Source of the DNA: Marinobacter sp. F4206
Lineage (GTDB): Bacteria; Pseudomonadota; Gammaproteobacteria; Pseudomonadales; Oleiphilaceae
DNA: 64,000 nucleotides
Assembly (NCBI RefSeq): GCF_019392195.1
Contig: NZ_JAHXKI010000001.1
Coordinates: 372,001 to 436,000 of the forward strand
Reading direction: 5' to 3'
A model generated the notes under the pieces. It ran no database searches. It was not told the origin of the DNA and was given only the letters and a program-made list of their open reading frames with translations. Both the position numbers and the translations under genes were made by a program. Below, in pieces: positions 1-8,590 of the stretch; the stretch's first letter is position 1, and each line of letters begins with the position of its first letter.

Positions 1-692
1 GTCGGCTTCGCAGGTACAGTCTTTGTCACCTCCTGAACGGCTGGTTCGGGGGCCACCTCGACCTTCTTCACCCGGTGCCCCTGAACCGCAACCGTCGCAT
101 CAGGCGCCGCGGCATCCTCAACGCCCCCACTGCCCTTCAACACATCTCCCGCACCAGCCGCTTCGGTCCCGGATAGCGGCCCGTCCGCACTGGCGTTTGC
201 ATGCATCCGTTCGGTGACAACATCGTCCACCTCTCGCAATGACGCCAGTCGATCTTTCATCGCCAACAAACCCGAGCGAGATGCCTTTTCGCGAGCCTGC
301 TCAACGCTTTGCTGCGTCGGCCTGGGCTGAACCGGATCGGGGGCGGGTTGCGCAACCTCCGGCGCGGGCGGATCGTGACGCTGCTCAGCCGTTTTTTTTG
401 GTTCCGGCTCAATTTCCGGTTCAATTTGCGGTTCAGGCTCCGGTTCCGGGCGCACAGGGTCAGGGAGCTTGACCGGCTCAGGCCGCTCAACCAGGCGCGC
501 CAGTTGAGGCGGAACCTTCTCGGCCTGGGAGCGCTCGATCTCTGGAACGTCGAGAATCGGAATCAATACGGCCAGCGGCAGGAAGACAATTGCCACCAAT
601 GCGGCAGTCAACGCGAATCGAGTGTGTTCTCCCTTCGCGGACCGCCACGGCAGTCCCATCCCCTGTTCCAGTGCATCCCGGGCTTCAGCCAT
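1..692 (-). CDS. TonB/AgmX-like energy-transducer protein, 3' end beyond the window
   Basis: Reading the minus strand from an ATG at 690-692 gives 230 codons open to the left edge, so the C-terminus is missing. A short cytoplasmic N-terminus is followed by one membrane helix (about residues 26-45) and a Pro/Glu-rich stretch (about 68-115, repeated PEPEPE and IEPE), the layout of TonB and AgmX/PglI proteins that span the periplasm. A segment SGLLAMKDRLASLRE near residue 140 follows. The start overlaps the end of the upstream ExbD-like gene by 8 bases, so it is translationally coupled to its proton-channel partners. The domain that would decide between TonB and AgmX/PglI lies outside the window. 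The class is clear and the substrate is unknown. Confidence 0.75.
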   Translation of the reverse strand, partial: MAEARDALEQGMGLPWRSAKGEHTRFALTAALVAIVFLPLAVLIPILDVPEIERSQAEKVPPQLARLVERPEPVKLPDPVRPEPEPEPQIEPEIEPEPKKTAEQRHDPPAPEVAQPAPDPVQPRPTQQSVEQAREKASRSGLLAMKDRLASLREVDDVVTERMHANASADGPLSGTEAAGAGDVLKGSGGVEDAAAPDATVAVQGHRVKKVEVAPEPAVQEVTKTVPAKP

Positions 693-1173
693 TGCGCACC
701 TCCGCCTCGACAGCCAAACGAACCTGCCGGAATTGCTCGTCAACGCAGGTCTGCATGATTTTGCGCAACAGTCGGTAGTCGGTATCCCTACCCGCCATGA
801 TCGTTATTTCCAGACCCTGTTCGGGAATTTCCGACCACCTGCCCCGGCGATAGGCGAGCTCATTGGACAAGCCCGGGATGTGCGTATCGCTGGTTTCAAT
901 CGCACTCAGCCGTGCCACTTCCCGGCCCTGAACCAGAATGGAGCCACCGGTAACCTGGACCGTAAGATTCTCCACCGCGGCCTGTTTGGCGGAAGATTCC
1001 GGCAACGGCACGTCCGCTGTATTCTGCATGACTTTGACGTCGGACGAATTAACCATCAGAAAAAACACCAGGATGGTAAAAATGTCCATGAGCGAGACCA
1101 GATTGAGCCCCCCCGCCTTGTGCATCCGACCATAATGACGCTGAATCCTGCGGGCCTTTCGTGAGGTCTTCAT
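685..1173 (-). CDS. ExbD/TolR-like proton-channel subunit (with membrane Asp)
   Basis: A 162-residue protein with a basic N-terminus, one transmembrane helix at about residues 24-42 and a periplasmic domain, the ExbD/TolR plan. The helix carries an acidic residue, Asp30 in SLMDIFTILVFFL, matching the proton-binding aspartate of the family. The gene overlaps the preceding ExbD-like gene by 4 bases (ATGA) and the next gene by 8, so it is part of one operon. It should join the ExbB-like subunit encoded at 1747-2394 to convert proton flow into movement of the periplasm-spanning partner. Size and topology are normal. The process it powers is not identified. Confidence 0.85.
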   Translation of the reverse strand: MKTSRKARRIQRHYGRMHKAGGLNLVSLMDIFTILVFFLMVNSSDVKVMQNTADVPLPESSAKQAAVENLTVQVTGGSILVQGREVARLSAIETSDTHIPGLSNELAYRRGRWSEIPEQGLEITIMAGRDTDYRLLRKIMQTCVDEQFRQVRLAVEAEVRNG

Positions 1174-1700
1174 GCGCCCTCCCCGGAGTCAGAACCCTCT
1201 CGGCTTGCCAGCTCCCTGTTCTCCGGAGCATCCATGAGCGCAACGTCCGGGAAAAGCTCGCCTTCGACGACACTGGCAGCAACCACCGCTGGGTATGACC
1301 GGACCGTATCCATGGCGGTTACCAGGGTCTGGTAGTCGATATCCGGCCCGACTTCGAGCACAATGTCGGTCTTGTCCGGGACACGGCGTTTTATCTGCTG
1401 CAATACCTGCCTCAGCCCCACGAAATCCTGCTCGCCATCGGTAACCGGCAATGCCCTGATAACGCCGTGCTTGCTGTCGGCGATTTCCATACCGTCAGGA
1501 ATCAGGGTTACTACCAGCTTGAGCTCCTTCGGCGTCAGGTCCTCTGCGCTCCCGGTCCCTGGAAAATTCAGTTCAATCATCCTGATCTGGCTGAACACCA
1601 TTCCCAGCAACAAGACAGGCACCAGCACAATCATCAGGTTCATGAACGGCGTAATATCCAGCTCTGGAGAACTGGCAAACTTGCGATGTCGGCGTCTCAT
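1170..1700 (-). CDS. ExbD/TolR-like subunit lacking the canonical membrane Asp
   Basis: A 176-residue ExbD-like protein. The family signature just before and in the helix reads ELDITPFMNLMIVLVPVLL at residues 13-31. In ExbD/TolR the motif after TP normally ends in a proton-binding Asp, and here that position appears to be Asn21. The neighbouring ExbD keeps its Asp, so the pair is probably a heteromeric ExbD dimer in which only one subunit carries protons. The gene follows the ExbB-like gene after a 46-base gap and overlaps the next gene by 4 bases. The family call is firm. The functional reading of the substitution is inference. Confidence 0.82.
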   Translation of the reverse strand: MRRRHRKFASSPELDITPFMNLMIVLVPVLLLGMVFSQIRMIELNFPGTGSAEDLTPKELKLVVTLIPDGMEIADSKHGVIRALPVTDGEQDFVGLRQVLQQIKRRVPDKTDIVLEVGPDIDYQTLVTAMDTVRSYPAVVAASVVEGELFPDVALMDAPENRELASREGSDSGEGA

Positions 1701-1746
1701 ACAGGGTTACCCACGCTGTTTTCGACCCAATATCCGTTTCCCAGCA

Positions 1747-2394
1747 TCAGGCAACGGCACCCTGGCTTTTTTGATCGGAGATGATATTCAGCAATTTGAC
1801 GCCGGCCATCTCGAAGCTGTCCACAATCTCATTGGTGCGGGTTTGAAGTAAGGCGTGGAACATCAGTAGTGGGATGGCGGACATCAGCCCGAATGCCGTG
1901 GTATTCATGGCTACGGAGATACTCTCGGACAACAGGCTCGCCTTCTGTGAGGGATCCGCCGCCGCCACAGCGGTAAACGCTGAGATCAGCCCGATAATCG
2001 TACCCAGCAGACCCAGCAAGGTTGCAACATTTGCCAGGGTTGCAAGGTATTGCGTTCGTTTTTCCAGCCTCGGGAGCACCTCCATCAAGCCCTCCTCCAT
2101 GGCGTACTCAATGTCCTCCCGGCGGCTGTTATTGAGCAGACGGCCGATGCCCGCGCCCATGATTGAGGCGATAGCACTGTCAGAAGTGCTGGCTGCCTTC
2201 ATTGCACGATGGTAATCCCGCTTCTGGAGAAGTGGCAGGATTCCCTTTTCGAAAGCCGTACGGTTTCGGCGCCGGACCGACGCAAGGTAGAAAAAGCGTT
2301 CGAGGGTAATAGCGAGACCGACTGCAAGCACCACCGCAATGGGGTACATGAAAGGGCCGCCATCCTGAAAAAACCTGATCACTGTATCCAGCAT
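1747..2394 (-). CDS. ExbB/TolQ/MotA-family proton channel subunit
   Basis: A 215-residue inner-membrane protein with three hydrophobic helices, at about residues 14-36, 110-140 and 158-185, the ExbB/TolQ arrangement. The second and third helices contain the small-residue-rich segments LLGLLGTIIGLISAF and NTTAFGLMSAIPLL, typical of this family. A cytoplasmic loop lies between helices one and two. It heads the channel part of the operon, followed by two ExbD-like genes and the TonB/AgmX-like gene. Adjacent TPR proteins rather than receptor genes suggest an envelope machine more than a nutrient-uptake system. That is inference from context. Confidence 0.88.
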   Translation of the reverse strand: MLDTVIRFFQDGGPFMYPIAVVLAVGLAITLERFFYLASVRRRNRTAFEKGILPLLQKRDYHRAMKAASTSDSAIASIMGAGIGRLLNNSRREDIEYAMEEGLMEVLPRLEKRTQYLATLANVATLLGLLGTIIGLISAFTAVAAADPSQKASLLSESISVAMNTTAFGLMSAIPLLMFHALLQTRTNEIVDSFEMAGVKLLNIISDQKSQGAVA

Positions 2395-2409
2395 GTTTGT
2401 TCTCCGTCG

Positions 2410-2781
2410 TTACTGCGTCGTCACGGCTGAATCCCGACCGGGACTCAGAACCAGGGGATTAAGAGTTTTCCGGAACACCCGGTGCTGCTCCAGCGTGACC
2501 GGATTAACCGGTTGGACTAGTTCTGGCGCCTTGTCTTCCAGTGCCTGCCTGGGCCTTCGTGGCAGGCTTGGTGCCTGCCACGGAAGAATGTAGAGAACAC
2601 GGGGATTGTCCTCACCGATACTCGCTGAAATACCCTCGACCGTGAGGGTGGTCCGGTCAGATCGGGAATCGCCGGCAGAAGCCGATGCCGGCGAAGCAGC
2701 GATGCTGGACACCGGAAATAGTGCGATCCAGGCGAAGAACGTCAGCCAGGGTTTGCCGTTCAGGGTTCGGTTCGCCATCAC
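2410..2781 (-). CDS. Small exported protein of unknown function
   Basis: A 123-residue protein with an N-terminal hydrophobic stretch (about residues 12-30, ending in the alanine-rich SSIAASPASASA) that looks like a cleavable signal peptide. The remainder has no domain I recognise. It contains LYILPWQAPSLPRRP near the middle and is rich in Pro and Arg. It starts directly after the TPR lipoprotein gene and ends 15 bases before the ExbB-like gene, so it is almost certainly co-transcribed and probably a periplasmic accessory of the same complex. It may start at either of two adjacent ATG codons. Confidence 0.65.
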   Translation of the reverse strand: MMANRTLNGKPWLTFFAWIALFPVSSIAASPASASAGDSRSDRTTLTVEGISASIGEDNPRVLYILPWQAPSLPRRPRQALEDKAPELVQPVNPVTLEQHRVFRKTLNPLVLSPGRDSAVTTQ

Positions 2782-3258
2782 TTAATCCAGCCTTCTTTGC
2801 AGGTCAGCAATCCATCCGGCCACCACTTTGTCCTCCACTCCGGAAATCTCACGGTACCTTTCGTAATGGGTCAGGGCTTTTTGAAGATCCAGCAAATACA
2901 ACTCGGCAATCACAGCCAGGTTGTAATGCAACTCGGCCACCTCTGGTGAATAGCGCAACCCTCGCTCTAACAGTGACGCGGACTCGGCAAACTTCTTCTC
3001 TTCTTGCAGCAGTACCGCGAGGTTGTTAACCACAACCGGGTCTTGAGGATTGAGTTCGACTGCCTGTCGCCAGGCCTGTTCAGCCGCGCGTTTACGGCCC
3101 TGCTCATAGGCCTGTTTACCCTCTCGGGCAAATTCCAGCGCCAGCTCCGGACTGACGGGTTCCGATTCCTTCACGACCGGTCCCGAGCAGGCTGCAAGCA
3201 CTCCGACACAAAGCCCCACGAAAACCTGGCGGACACCCCATCTATCAAGCATCATCAC
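2782..3258 (-). CDS. TPR-containing lipoprotein
   Basis: A 158-residue protein with a lipoprotein signal peptide: the hydrophobic segment runs to the lipobox VLAAC with Cys24 as the predicted lipidation site. The mature part holds about two to three TPR units (residues about 40-125, with LNPQDPVVVNNLAVLLQ). Small TPR lipoproteins of this type act as assembly or docking factors at the outer membrane. Its start lies within the last 14 bases of the upstream large TPR gene, and the next gene follows immediately. The downstream channel genes suggest it links the machine to the outer membrane, which is inference. Confidence 0.78.
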   Translation of the reverse strand: MMMLDRWGVRQVFVGLCVGVLAACSGPVVKESEPVSPELALEFAREGKQAYEQGRKRAAEQAWRQAVELNPQDPVVVNNLAVLLQEEKKFAESASLLERGLRYSPEVAELHYNLAVIAELYLLDLQKALTHYERYREISGVEDKVVAGWIADLQRRLD

Positions 3259-6052
3259 TGGCCTCCAATGCCCATGTCATCCAGCGGACCGAGCGGTCAT
3301 AACGACCGGGATTCATGTCGGCCAGCACCCCAAGGCTTTTGCCAATCCAGGCATCGTAACCCTGGGCGGCGATGCGCTGATGGTTCTCGGAATGAAGTCG
3401 AATCGCCTTCTCTTCGAAAGGAAAGGCTTCCTCTTCCAGCAACATTTGATATTGCATGGATTCCAGTTCGTTCAGGTCGGTGGGCACGGCTGATCCCATC
3501 AGGTCCCGGGCGAGTACGCGATAGAGTTCGGCGCGGCGGTAGAGCGACTCGGATCGCATCTGCTCGCCACCGAGCTTTTCCGCATCCAGGAAGCGTTGCC
3601 GTGCGCTTTCCAATGCCCGCTGCTTGCGATCAAGGGACTCCGGTAACGGATGGGTTAATGACATACCTGAAAAGCTCGCGGCAGCTCTTGCACCGAGTGC
3701 CATGGAACTCCGGGCTGCCCAGGCAAGTGTCTGTTCCGAGTGCCAGGGGCTCGCCAATTCGCGATCAACCAGCTCCTGTTGCAGCTCATAACGGTCGCTT
3801 ACGCTCTCCATGAGCCGGTGCCGCATTGTCTGCATCTGGAGGTGTTGGCCGGCGGTATCGGCATCCGAATGAGCCGACAGATAGTCCCGGTACAGGGCGT
3901 TTCGGTTCACGGTCTCGCCTGCCTGATGGAACAGGTCAGCAGCCCTCAGTTTTAAAGGCCAGGGATCCTCAGCGTTTCCAGCCGCGTTCAACAACTCCGT
4001 GGCGGCGGAAGCCGGTTGGTTTGACGCGACATAGGCGTGAACCAGCTTGGCACTAACCTCCTCGGTCAATGGATGGCCCGGAAAATCCTGACGGAAGCGA
4101 TTGAGCTCGTTGATGGCCGGGTACAATTGAGAGGCTTTCAGCAGTGCGTTGGCGGCGTCATAGCGGCCTCTGGTGGCGATTTCTGAATTCGGTAACGCAG
4201 CGCCCACCCGCTTGAAATGGTCTACAGCGATTTCAGTATTGCCATTCGCCGCAGCCAGTTCGCCCTGCCGATAAATCGCCGTTGCCATCTGCTGCCTGAC
4301 CGATGCGCCGGCGTCCCTCTCCAGCCCCTCAATCTCGTTTTCCGACATGATTTCCAGGACCTGCTTCCAAGCTCGTTCCGCAAGCCCATACTCACCCTGC
4401 TGCTGCCGAACTTTGGCCAAGGTGAGCCAGGCCGGGTAGCGTTCGGTCGCAGAGGCACGCTCGTTCGCGACGGTTTTCTCTCCGTAATGAAGGGCGCGTT
4501 TTGCATCGCCCTCCGTGAACCATCGTGCTGCCAGATCCGCCGTCAAACCGGGGAGACGGGGATCGTCAGAAAAACGCTCGGCAAAACGCTCAGACTCCAC
4601 GGAGAGCGCTGCCAGATCCGGCTGGAATTCAGGTGTTCGACGAATGTCGTCAACGCCTTCTCTGAGCAGCACCACAGCCGCCCATCCGGCATCAGCGGCC
4701 TCGCCATATTCCTCTTCGGCATAGGCGGCGTTCTGAAAACCTGAAAGGGCTGCAGCATACTCCCCGGACTGCAACCGGGCATCACCCGCCAACCTGAGCA
4801 AGGCCCCCGAAGGGGCGCTACGTTTCGCCAAAGCCTCGTAGTAGCCAGCTGATCTGGAAAATGCCTCCCGGGCTTTCGAATAGGAGCCACCTTTGGATGC
4901 CGACGAGCCCCGTTGGTAATAAAAGTCCGCCAGACGCCGGCTGAACCGCTTCCAGCGCTGCTGATCGGAGTTGGAAAGACTGTCGTACTTTCCGGGCGCG
5001 CTGAACATGGCCACGTAGTCCGCCCGCGCGGCCCGCGCCCTTGGCAAATCGCCTGCGCGCTCCCAGACCTCCGCAATCTGAGCCATGAAGAGAGCGTTCA
5101 TCGGGTGATCCGGGGAATAGCGAACAAACGCCCGGTTGGTGTCCACGCTCTCTGAAAACTCACCACGGATCGCATAATAGTCGGCAAGCCTGTCAAACAG
5201 CAGATACGCCCAGTGCCTTTCTGGTGCCGTATCAAGCCACGCCATGAGACTGCCGGGCCCCGTCTTCCTGGCGGCCATCAAGGCCAGAACACGAAAGGTA
5301 TCGTCAATGGTATCGACACTGGACTGGTCAACATCACGGATGCTTTCCGGGGTCGGTAAAAACTCATCAAGTACGGAGAGGAAGGTTCTGGCTGAACGCT
5401 CCCAGGCCGAGGGACCCTGTTTGAATTGACTCCAGCCCAACATGTATCCGGCTTTCGTCCTGAGCGGGCCCTGCTCTTCGGATTCAATCAAGGTGAGATA
5501 AACCGATTCCGCCTCGGCGTGGTCGCCAGCGGAGAAAGCTGATTCGGCAATTCGGAACCGGGCCTCAGGCACCAGTTCGGAGTCGGGGTAAAGACCAACG
5601 AGCTGCTTGAGACGTTCGATGGATTGTTCGGCCTGTCCCGTGAGTGCATGCGCCTTGGCCATCTGGTAGAGCAGTTCGTCCAGTCGACCGCTGAAAGACC
5701 CACGGGACAGAATGGACTCGTAACTGTCGATCACCTCCCGATACACTCGCTCTTCTTCTGCGGGCGAGAACCCTACGTCCTGTCCGGAACGATCGCGGAT
5801 ATTCGCGAGACGGTTCAGCGCATCAATCCGCACTTCCGGCTCATCCGAGGAATCGAAAAGGCGCTGATAGCGACGCGCGACCTCGGCGGGCGAAATCGCC
5901 GGCAACGGCCGGGATTCAAACTTGAGAAATACCGGGCGCATGTCGCCAATTGTCTCCCCGTCCCGGCCAAGCTCCACCCGGAACGAGTCCTGCGCCAATG
6001 CCGGACTGGCTATCTGTGAAAAGCATAGGAGAGCAGGAATCAGACACTTCAC
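3245..6052 (-). CDS. Large periplasmic TPR protein (935 residues)
   Basis: A signal peptide (residues 1-20, ending ASPALA) is followed by a long array of TPR-like helical repeats covering most of the protein. Clear units include the segments with YQMAKAHALTGQ and FRIAESAFSAGDHAEA around residues 145-190, and many others up to about residue 700. No enzymatic motif is visible. Long TPR solenoids of this kind serve as periplasmic scaffolds. The gene overlaps the upstream TPR/coiled-coil gene by 4 bases and the downstream lipoprotein gene by 14, so the three are coupled. In Agl/Glt gliding machines a giant TPR protein accompanies the ExbB/ExbD-type motor, and the resemblance here is in organisation only. 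Confidence 0.8.
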   Translation of the reverse strand: MKCLIPALLCFSQIASPALAQDSFRVELGRDGETIGDMRPVFLKFESRPLPAISPAEVARRYQRLFDSSDEPEVRIDALNRLANIRDRSGQDVGFSPAEEERVYREVIDSYESILSRGSFSGRLDELLYQMAKAHALTGQAEQSIERLKQLVGLYPDSELVPEARFRIAESAFSAGDHAEAESVYLTLIESEEQGPLRTKAGYMLGWSQFKQGPSAWERSARTFLSVLDEFLPTPESIRDVDQSSVDTIDDTFRVLALMAARKTGPGSLMAWLDTAPERHWAYLLFDRLADYYAIRGEFSESVDTNRAFVRYSPDHPMNALFMAQIAEVWERAGDLPRARAARADYVAMFSAPGKYDSLSNSDQQRWKRFSRRLADFYYQRGSSASKGGSYSKAREAFSRSAGYYEALAKRSAPSGALLRLAGDARLQSGEYAAALSGFQNAAYAEEEYGEAADAGWAAVVLLREGVDDIRRTPEFQPDLAALSVESERFAERFSDDPRLPGLTADLAARWFTEGDAKRALHYGEKTVANERASATERYPAWLTLAKVRQQQGEYGLAERAWKQVLEIMSENEIEGLERDAGASVRQQMATAIYRQGELAAANGNTEIAVDHFKRVGAALPNSEIATRGRYDAANALLKASQLYPAINELNRFRQDFPGHPLTEEVSAKLVHAYVASNQPASAATELLNAAGNAEDPWPLKLRAADLFHQAGETVNRNALYRDYLSAHSDADTAGQHLQMQTMRHRLMESVSDRYELQQELVDRELASPWHSEQTLAWAARSSMALGARAAASFSGMSLTHPLPESLDRKQRALESARQRFLDAEKLGGEQMRSESLYRRAELYRVLARDLMGSAVPTDLNELESMQYQMLLEEEAFPFEEKAIRLHSENHQRIAAQGYDAWIGKSLGVLADMNPGRYDRSVRWMTWALEASDDA

Positions 6053-7701
6053 CGATTGGCCTCCTCCAGGTTTTCCAGAGCAAGGTACTCATAGAGGTGA
6101 GCTATCTGCTGTTCGGTCTTGTCGAGCGAAAAGGCCATCCGCCGGTCCTGCTCTGCCACATAGTCCAATGCCCGCTTGTCCAGAAGCCTTTCAGCCTGCT
6201 GGCCCAATTGGTTAACCCTGGCCTGATAATCCTCTGTTTGTGTCTTCAGCGCTCGGGCGTGGCGAAGCTGCTGCTTGAGCACCGACGGACGTTCCTGAGC
6301 GCGGGCTTCAAGGTCGTCGAGGCTGCTGGCAGACAGGGTAAGCGTTTCGGATAATCGGCGGATCTGCCCCTGCTGAACCGAACTGAGTCCGGACACGGCC
6401 AGCCGCTCGAGGGTCTTCTCCAGAGACTCTTGTTTGCGTTTTAACGATGAGGAGACCTCTCCCCGTTGGCCATCCAAAGTGGCTAACTGTTCCTCAAGAG
6501 CCTCAACGAACACCGCCAGGTCGCCTGTTTGTTGAGCCAGAATCCGGTTAAATTCATTAAGATCAGCGACCCGTCTCACACTTTCCTGAGCGGCCGGTTG
6601 CTCAAGGAACTCAAAAAGATAGGCCATTCGGGGTTGCGTTAATGTGCGGCTGTCTGCCAGAAACCACTCAAGATCGGAGTTCCGGGCATCCCCCACCAAG
6701 GTTTTGTAGGCGCCTTGTTGACGAATGCGGTCAGCCAGTTTCCGAAGCGTTACCCGCTCGCTCTCATAAGCGGCATTCGCGGCCAGATAGGCTTCTCCTG
6801 CCTGACCGAGGTAACCCGAGAGATCGAAACCGCGACCCATGCCGATCCAGGCCTCAGCAACCCCCGGATAAGCGAGTGGAAATTTTTTCGCCCGGTGCCA
6901 ACTCTGCATTGAAGCGCGGTGATTTCCTTTCCCCGCCAGTGCAAGCCCGTGGAGATAAAGCGCCTGTGGAGTGCTGTAACTGTCAAGCGGCACCTTTTCC
7001 AGAAACCCTATAGCCTTGTCATGCTCTCCATTCTGCAAGGCCAGATAACCTGCGCGAACGAGCAAGCGGCTTTTCAGGTGACTGTTGCGCTCAACAAAGC
7101 TGTCTTTCTCTGCCATGGCCAACGCGACACGAAGAGCTACCAGCGCACGTGTCGGATTCAGATCCTGCCTCGAATAATCGCTGGAAAGATTGAGGTAACC
7201 CATTGCCGCCCAGTAGCCCTCTTCCATCCCGGCCAGAATCTGCCCGGCTCTATCCGTCCGCCCCGCTGTTCGGGCAAGCTCGGCCAGTTCATAGGATGCC
7301 TCTTCCCGGGTCTCGCCAAATCCGAACCGGGCGGCCTTTTCAAACCACTGCTCCGCTTCGGTCGACTTGTCTCGAGCCAGCATAATCCGGCCGACCAGCA
7401 AGGCAGCTTCTCCGCGATGGTGCTGCCCATCAGCAACCTGCCTGAGCTCTGCCAAGCCCTCATTCGCTCGACCAGTACTCAGTAACAGCTGTGCCCGGAG
7501 GAACGCCGCTGACTCCCCCTGCAGGCTGTCCACAAAACCCATTACAGGGGGCAACTGGTCGGTCGCCAGCGCAAACCGGACCAACCCGGACTGGAGTTCA
7601 CCCGGCGTTCCGGCGGTGGCAGCCAGATTCAACGGTGCCGTAACACACAGCACCAGGCTGGAGATTATGCGAACGGCAGGCTTGAATATCGGGTGAGTCA
7701 T
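6049..7701 (-). CDS. Exported TPR and coiled-coil protein
   Basis: A 550-residue protein with a predicted signal peptide (residues 1-30, ending LNLAATA). Residues about 35-330 carry TPR-like repeats such as GEAALLVGRIMLARDKSTEA and ALYLHGLALAGKGN. Residues about 385-540 are rich in Glu, Gln, Lys and Leu with heptad-like spacing (LKRKQESLEKTLERL), indicating a coiled coil. A solenoid joined to a coiled coil fits a periplasmic scaffold that oligomerises. It lies 6 bases after the preceding small gene and overlaps the next gene by 4 bases. The function is not recognised. Confidence 0.75.
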   Translation of the reverse strand: MTHPIFKPAVRIISSLVLCVTAPLNLAATAGTPGELQSGLVRFALATDQLPPVMGFVDSLQGESAAFLRAQLLLSTGRANEGLAELRQVADGQHHRGEAALLVGRIMLARDKSTEAEQWFEKAARFGFGETREEASYELAELARTAGRTDRAGQILAGMEEGYWAAMGYLNLSSDYSRQDLNPTRALVALRVALAMAEKDSFVERNSHLKSRLLVRAGYLALQNGEHDKAIGFLEKVPLDSYSTPQALYLHGLALAGKGNHRASMQSWHRAKKFPLAYPGVAEAWIGMGRGFDLSGYLGQAGEAYLAANAAYESERVTLRKLADRIRQQGAYKTLVGDARNSDLEWFLADSRTLTQPRMAYLFEFLEQPAAQESVRRVADLNEFNRILAQQTGDLAVFVEALEEQLATLDGQRGEVSSSLKRKQESLEKTLERLAVSGLSSVQQGQIRRLSETLTLSASSLDDLEARAQERPSVLKQQLRHARALKTQTEDYQARVNQLGQQAERLLDKRALDYVAEQDRRMAFSLDKTEQQIAHLYEYLALENLEEANR

Positions 7702-7707
7702 GTGCAG

Positions 7708-8250
7708 CTACTTCCACTCCACAAACGACACCCGGGGCCCGTAGTTCGGTGCCTGCGCTTCCAGGCTCATCTGAAGCCGCAAGGTTCCGGGGCGTTTTCG
7801 GAACTGATGAACTGTCTCGCGACGAACGAAATGGTCCTTCGCCGAACGTGCGGTGACGATCGCCTTGAGCTCATGCTCGCCAGTCGACAGGTTGCCAACG
7901 AACAGTTGCTGAATCCCCCCTGCCTCCAGGGACCCCCTTTCCTGCTCTGAATACAGGTGTGAAGCCACCGGTTGGCCATCGACAAACAGCTCTACAGAGT
8001 CCAAGTCCAGCGTTTCTCGATTCCCGAGTGTCAGGAAAACTGCCATTCGCGTATCGACAGGGTGGAGAAGCTCCTGCTCCAGAGAAAAAACACGCGCAGA
8101 GTGCTCTGAAATCTGAGCCCGCAGCTGCTCAATCTGCTGATCGATGGTAGAAGCCGCCGATACGGGAAGCATAACCAGACAGAAAATCCCGGGAAGGAAC
8201 GCGCGCCAAGCGTTTATTCGGCGCTCTTTTGTTGGTTTTTTGCCGAACAT
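7708..8250 (-). CDS. Small exported protein heading the ExbB/ExbD-TPR operon
   Basis: I place the start at the ATG at 8248-8250 (MFGKKPTKER), which gives 180 residues. A more upstream start would add 17 residues but has no ribosome site; the chosen one has AGGAGG about 13 bases upstream, a little far. A basic N-terminus and hydrophobic stretch (about residues 14-33, ending LPVSAAS) form a signal peptide. A short coiled coil (STIDQQIEQLRAQI) follows, then a beta-rich domain (about 60-180) with FVDGQPVASH and GEHELKAIV, reminiscent of immunoglobulin-like or PEGA-type folds. It is the first gene of the operon. The function is unknown. Confidence 0.65.
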   Translation of the reverse strand: MFGKKPTKERRINAWRAFLPGIFCLVMLPVSAASTIDQQIEQLRAQISEHSARVFSLEQELLHPVDTRMAVFLTLGNRETLDLDSVELFVDGQPVASHLYSEQERGSLEAGGIQQLFVGNLSTGEHELKAIVTARSAKDHFVRRETVHQFRKRPGTLRLQMSLEAQAPNYGPRVSFVEWK

Positions 8251-8439
8251 AATCCCGTTTTTGCCTCCTGCCTTCCTGATAATGGACATCTTTTGTAACA
8301 AGCTGGCAGAAAGCGTAACACTTGGTAACTCGCAAGAACGGTATCCAGATCACCAAATGAAAAACAGCAGAAGGGAAATTGAAGGGGTGTCGACTTTTTT
8401 AACAGGGCTAGATAAGAAAGTGTGACAGTGTATTGTGAA

Positions 8440-8590
8440 GAATACGCGAGCGAAACCAAGACTCTGTTTTATGGCCACTTTCCATTTATGGCCTTGGAAT
8501 TGCTTAGAACAAGTCACGGGGAAACCATGCCGGTCACCCCGTTTGATATGCCGAGCTTAGCCGATGCCCTCAACCGCATCGGCTTTTTTT
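8440..8590 (+). ncRNA. Candidate trans-acting small RNA with intrinsic terminator
   Basis: The gap between two minus-strand genes contains a plus-strand series of hairpins ending in a strong intrinsic terminator. From 5' to 3': a possible stem CCAAG (8456-8460)/CTTGG (8493-8497) enclosing GGCCA (8473-8477)/TGGCC (8489-8493), sharing one base; ACGGGG (8516-8521)/CCCCGT (8537-8542) with inner ACC/GGT; and the terminator stem 8560-8583 followed by seven T. No plus-strand protein gene precedes the terminator, so it must end some other transcript. The 5' end is a guess because I could not fix a promoter. It may instead be the decayed 3' end of an older transcript. Confidence 0.45.
8560..8590 (+). 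terminator. Rho-independent terminator, plus strand
   Basis: GCCGATGC (8560-8567) and GCATCGGC (8576-8583) form a perfect 8-bp stem with an 8-base loop, followed by seven T at 8584-8590. The T run exists only in the plus-strand sense, although both flanking genes are on the minus strand. Its last bases overlap the stop codon of the VWA gene. Confidence 0.85.
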
